NCBI GenBank assembly: GCA_009918425.1
Contig: RGEC01000105.1
Location: forward strand, 1 to 7,706
Direction: 5' to 3'
Length of the DNA: 7,706 bases
From: Bacteroidota bacterium
Lineage (GTDB): Bacteria; Bacteroidota; Bacteroidia; NS11-12g; UBA955
Position numbers and translations under genes: made by a program. Shown in pieces: positions 5,327 to 7,706 of the stretch. The notes under the pieces are model-generated. The model was not told where the DNA came from. It worked only from the letters and a program-made list of their open reading frames with translations, and did not search any database. Positions within the stretch are counted from its first letter, which is position 1. Each line of letters begins with the position of its first letter.

Positions 5327-7706
5327 TTATTTAACCACATTAAATTTAATGCTGCTACTGCCTTCTTTGCCACTAACGCGAACAAAATAGTTGCCGGAAG
5401 GCAAGGATGCTGTATTGAGCTGAACAGTGTTGTTCCCTGCTGATAGCAGAGGCTGCTTTTGCTGATAGCGTTTACCATCCATACCATAAATCTCTACGGT
5501 AACTTTTTCATTGGATACTGAGCGGAATGAAACATTCAGTAGATCACCTGCAGGCACAGGCCATGCTTTCAAGCCGGTGTAGGTCTCAGCCACACGTTTG
5601 GTTCCGGTAGTAAGGCTCATGCTCTGATAATATCCACGTCCGTGGGTACCGATATACAATTTCATACCTTCCCAGGGCTTCCACTCGTAACCGCGAATTT
5701 CAAATACCGGTGTACGGGCCATACCGTTGTTAGCTTCTGCCCAGTTGATACCGCCATTTTCGGTCATAAATACACCCAAATCGGTACCAATGATGATACG
5801 GTTGGGATTGTCAATATCAATCACAGCGTCATACACAGGCATTTTGGGCAAATCGCCGGTTATGTTGTTCCAAATAGGTGTGTCATCCAATGCGTTTTTG
5901 GTTTCCATTACATAGGTTACATCGCCATAACCACCCAAGGTCACCACAACATGATTGGGGTTGGCCTGATCTACATTTACAGAGGTAACTACACGTGAAC
6001 CGGCACCGGTTGGGGTGATAGTCTTTATAGCAATACCTTGTGGAATATCGTTAATTCCGGGGTTGGCCGCTACCGTAAACTTAGCCACGTCCAATCCACT
6101 TAACCTAAATAATTTTCCGGATTTAGCAATAAACAAATACGCTCCATCCGGGGTGCAATCCATTTCTAAAACACGGTCATTGCCAAGGTTAGCGGCTACA
6201 CGGAACCAGTTTACATCTTCTATAAAGTTGGTAGGATTGATAGCTACCCAAACCTCAGAGTTACGTGCCAAGAACAGACGTGAAGTAGTATCATTGGGTT
6301 CCCACAATGTAAAATGGGTATTGAAATCAACATCGGTAGGATTGGCTGCAGCATCATCCGGCTTGATACGGCTATCCCAGAAAGATGAGCTGGACTGCCC
6401 GCTATTTCCGGTTCTGGCTATGCGACCATAATAGGTGCTCACAAAAATGGTTTTGGGATGATATTTTGAGAATTCTACATCAAAACCGTCTCCACCGTAT
6501 ATTTCAATTGCTGTTTTGGAAGGAACTCCGTTTATGCTATTACCGGAGAAGTTTATCAACTGTGTTCCATTGTCCTGAGATCCTCCAACGATATGTCCCA
6601 GACTATTTGCGGCTACGTTGTAGCACTGGAAAGTTGTGAAATTGCGATTCATACGGGTCCAGATAGACCTGTCTTTGCTGCCAAAAAGGCCTCCGTCAGA
6701 CCCAACCAGCATCAAAGGAGGATTCTGGCGGGTATCAAATTGAATGATATGCTTGTCAGCGTGAACATATCCATTGTTCCAAGGGGCATCAAACATAGAA
6801 GCGATTTCTGTGAAACCATTGACGTTATCCCAAACAGCCATAGAAACCCCACCGAGGTAAACACGGTTTTTATTCAAAGGATCTACTGCGGCTACATTAT
6901 CATAATACCCCTGTCCGGTTCCCATAATGTCGGTAACAGTGCTGTAATAAACGATTTGAGTCCAGGTAGCACCGCCATCGGTAGTGCGCCAAACACCATT
7001 CAAACGTGTTTGAGCGTTTTGAAGATATACATAATTGGGATCTTCAGGCGAAATGGCGATAGCTACGCGGGCTGACGGGCCACCGTATGACAGCTGGGTG
7101 AAGTTACCACCGTTAGCATCACTTTTAAATACTGAGCCATTGGAGAAGCTTGCCCATACAACACCGTTTTTATCGATTTTCACTTCCAGGCAGGCACCAC
7201 CGCGTTGTTGAACAGGGGCTCCGTTATTGGTGATTAAGAAAAGTCCACTCTGTGTTCCTACATAAAGTTTGTTGCCGAAAGCCGCCATGGTATTGCAGGC
7301 TGTGAAACGGCTGTCGGAAGCATTGGCAATTTTTGTAAACACTGTTCCGGAAGGATTGGTACTCTTATATAGGCCATTACCTACAAATGCAGGCGATCCA
7401 TTGCGGGTTCCGGAAAGGTTTGTAAATCCACCTTCACCGGTTCCGTAGTAGATTATTCCGTCATCGGTTTGAGCTATGCAAGTTACATTCAGGTTATCCT
7501 GTTTGTCATTTACAGGTGTCCAGCTTGAGCCGGAGGTATTACTGCGGAAAAGACCGCCGCTAACACCGCCCATAAACCACAGATTGGCTGAATCTTTATG
7601 AAGAAGCAGGGCACGGCAGCGACCACCTATATTATCCGGACCCATATTGGTCCACTGTAAAGACGCGCGACGCAACATACTCAGGCGGTCAGCCTGTGCA
7701 ACAGCA
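5327..7706 (-). CDS. Secreted BNR/VPS10-like beta-propeller protein with T9SS sorting domain, 5' end cut
   Basis: This is a large extracellular protein, probably secreted or surface-attached by the type IX system; its substrate or ligand is unknown. The frame is open to the right edge, so the ATG at 7678 (used for numbering) is not the true start. The nine visible codons before it read AVAQADRLS, which could be the end of a signal peptide. Residues about 8-690 form a multi-bladed propeller. Asp-box/BNR-like turns are LFRSNTSGSSW (43-53), VWRTTDGGATW (229-239, canonical) and VFMTENGGINW (636-646), with degenerate copies near 102, 183 and 331. It also has NMGPDNIGGR at 11-20, GYYDNVAAVDP at 257-267, HADKH at 306-310 and GGSQDNGT at 365-372, motifs typical of sortilin-like propellers in this phylum. 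Residues about 704-783 are a T9SS type A sorting domain: WPVPAGDLLNV, VEIYGMDGK, LPSGNYFVRV and a C-terminal Lys. There are no visible sialidase or protease catalytic motifs, so I assign no enzyme activity. Confidence 0.9.
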   Translation of the reverse strand, partial: AVAQADRLSMLRRASLQWTNMGPDNIGGRCRALLLHKDSANLWFMGGVSGGLFRSNTSGSSWTPVNDKQDNLNVTCIAQTDDGIIYYGTGEGGFTNLSGTRNGSPAFVGNGLYKSTNPSGTVFTKIANASDSRFTACNTMAAFGNKLYVGTQSGLFLITNNGAPVQQRGGACLEVKIDKNGVVWASFSNGSVFKSDANGGNFTQLSYGGPSARVAIAISPEDPNYVYLQNAQTRLNGVWRTTDGGATWTQIVYYSTVTDIMGTGQGYYDNVAAVDPLNKNRVYLGGVSMAVWDNVNGFTEIASMFDAPWNNGYVHADKHIIQFDTRQNPPLMLVGSDGGLFGSKDRSIWTRMNRNFTTFQCYNVAANSLGHIVGGSQDNGTQLINFSGNSINGVPSKTAIEIYGGDGFDVEFSKYHPKTIFVSTYYGRIARTGNSGQSSSSFWDSRIKPDDAAANPTDVDFNTHFTLWEPNDTTSRLFLARNSEVWVAINPTNFIEDVNWFRVAANLGNDRVLEMDCTPDGAYLFIAKSGKLFRLSGLDVAKFTVAANPGINDIPQGIAIKTITPTGAGSRVVTSVNVDQANPNHVVVTLGGYGDVTYVMETKNALDDTPIWNNITGDLPKMPVYDAVIDIDNPNRIIIGTDLGVFMTENGGINWAEANNGMARTPVFEIRGYEWKPWEGMKLYIGTHGRGYYQSMSLTTGTKRVAETYTGLKAWPVPAGDLLNVSFRSVSNEKVTVEIYGMDGKRYQQKQPLLSAGNNTVQLNTASLPSGNYFVRVSGKEGSSSIKFNVVK

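Noticed and set aside
5642..7075. Several plus-strand reading frames of 60-160 codons antisense to the propeller gene
   Set aside because: They mirror the repetitive Gly/Asp/Asn-rich propeller coding sequence and overlap each other. None has family motifs.
7676..7678. ATG at 7678 as the start of the propeller protein
   Set aside because: The frame stays open to the window edge, and no signal peptide follows this Met although the T9SS tail requires export.

Overview
The window looks like chromosomal DNA from a member of the Bacteroidetes (Bacteroidota). Four things point there. A large secreted beta-propeller protein ends in a type IX secretion (T9SS) type A sorting domain. The DnaB linker and core read like the Bacteroidetes form. 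An exact TAnnTTTG promoter -7 element precedes the sigma gene. The starts I examined have no convincing Shine-Dalgarno sequence. I see no tRNA, rRNA, CRISPR array, insertion sequence or phage gene, and no intergenic stretch longer than about 115 bases.

Layout: (1) 1-1236 (+), the 3' part of dnaB, cut by the window edge. (2) A 57-base gap holding a bidirectional terminator. (3) 1294-2805 (-), an HtrA/DegP-type serine protease with two PDZ domains. (4) A 113-base divergent promoter region with an inverted repeat. (5) 2919-5271 (+), a compact three-gene operon: an ECF-like sigma factor, a membrane-spanning protein best read as its anti-sigma factor, and dapF (diaminopimelate epimerase). The genes are joined by two ATGA stop/start overlaps. 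(6) A 55-base gap with a second bidirectional terminator. (7) 5327-7706 (-), the large 3' part of a secreted BNR/VPS10-like beta-propeller protein with a T9SS sorting tail, cut by the right edge.

The most interesting part is the centre. A sigma/anti-sigma pair is translationally coupled to a cell-wall precursor enzyme and divergently transcribed from a periplasmic protease. This resembles the parts list of an envelope-stress circuit (sigma factor, single-pass anti-sigma, HtrA protease, peptidoglycan precursor supply). That functional link is inferred from gene order and protein architecture and is not proven by the sequence. The dnaB and propeller genes appear to be ordinary neighbours, insulated by terminators.
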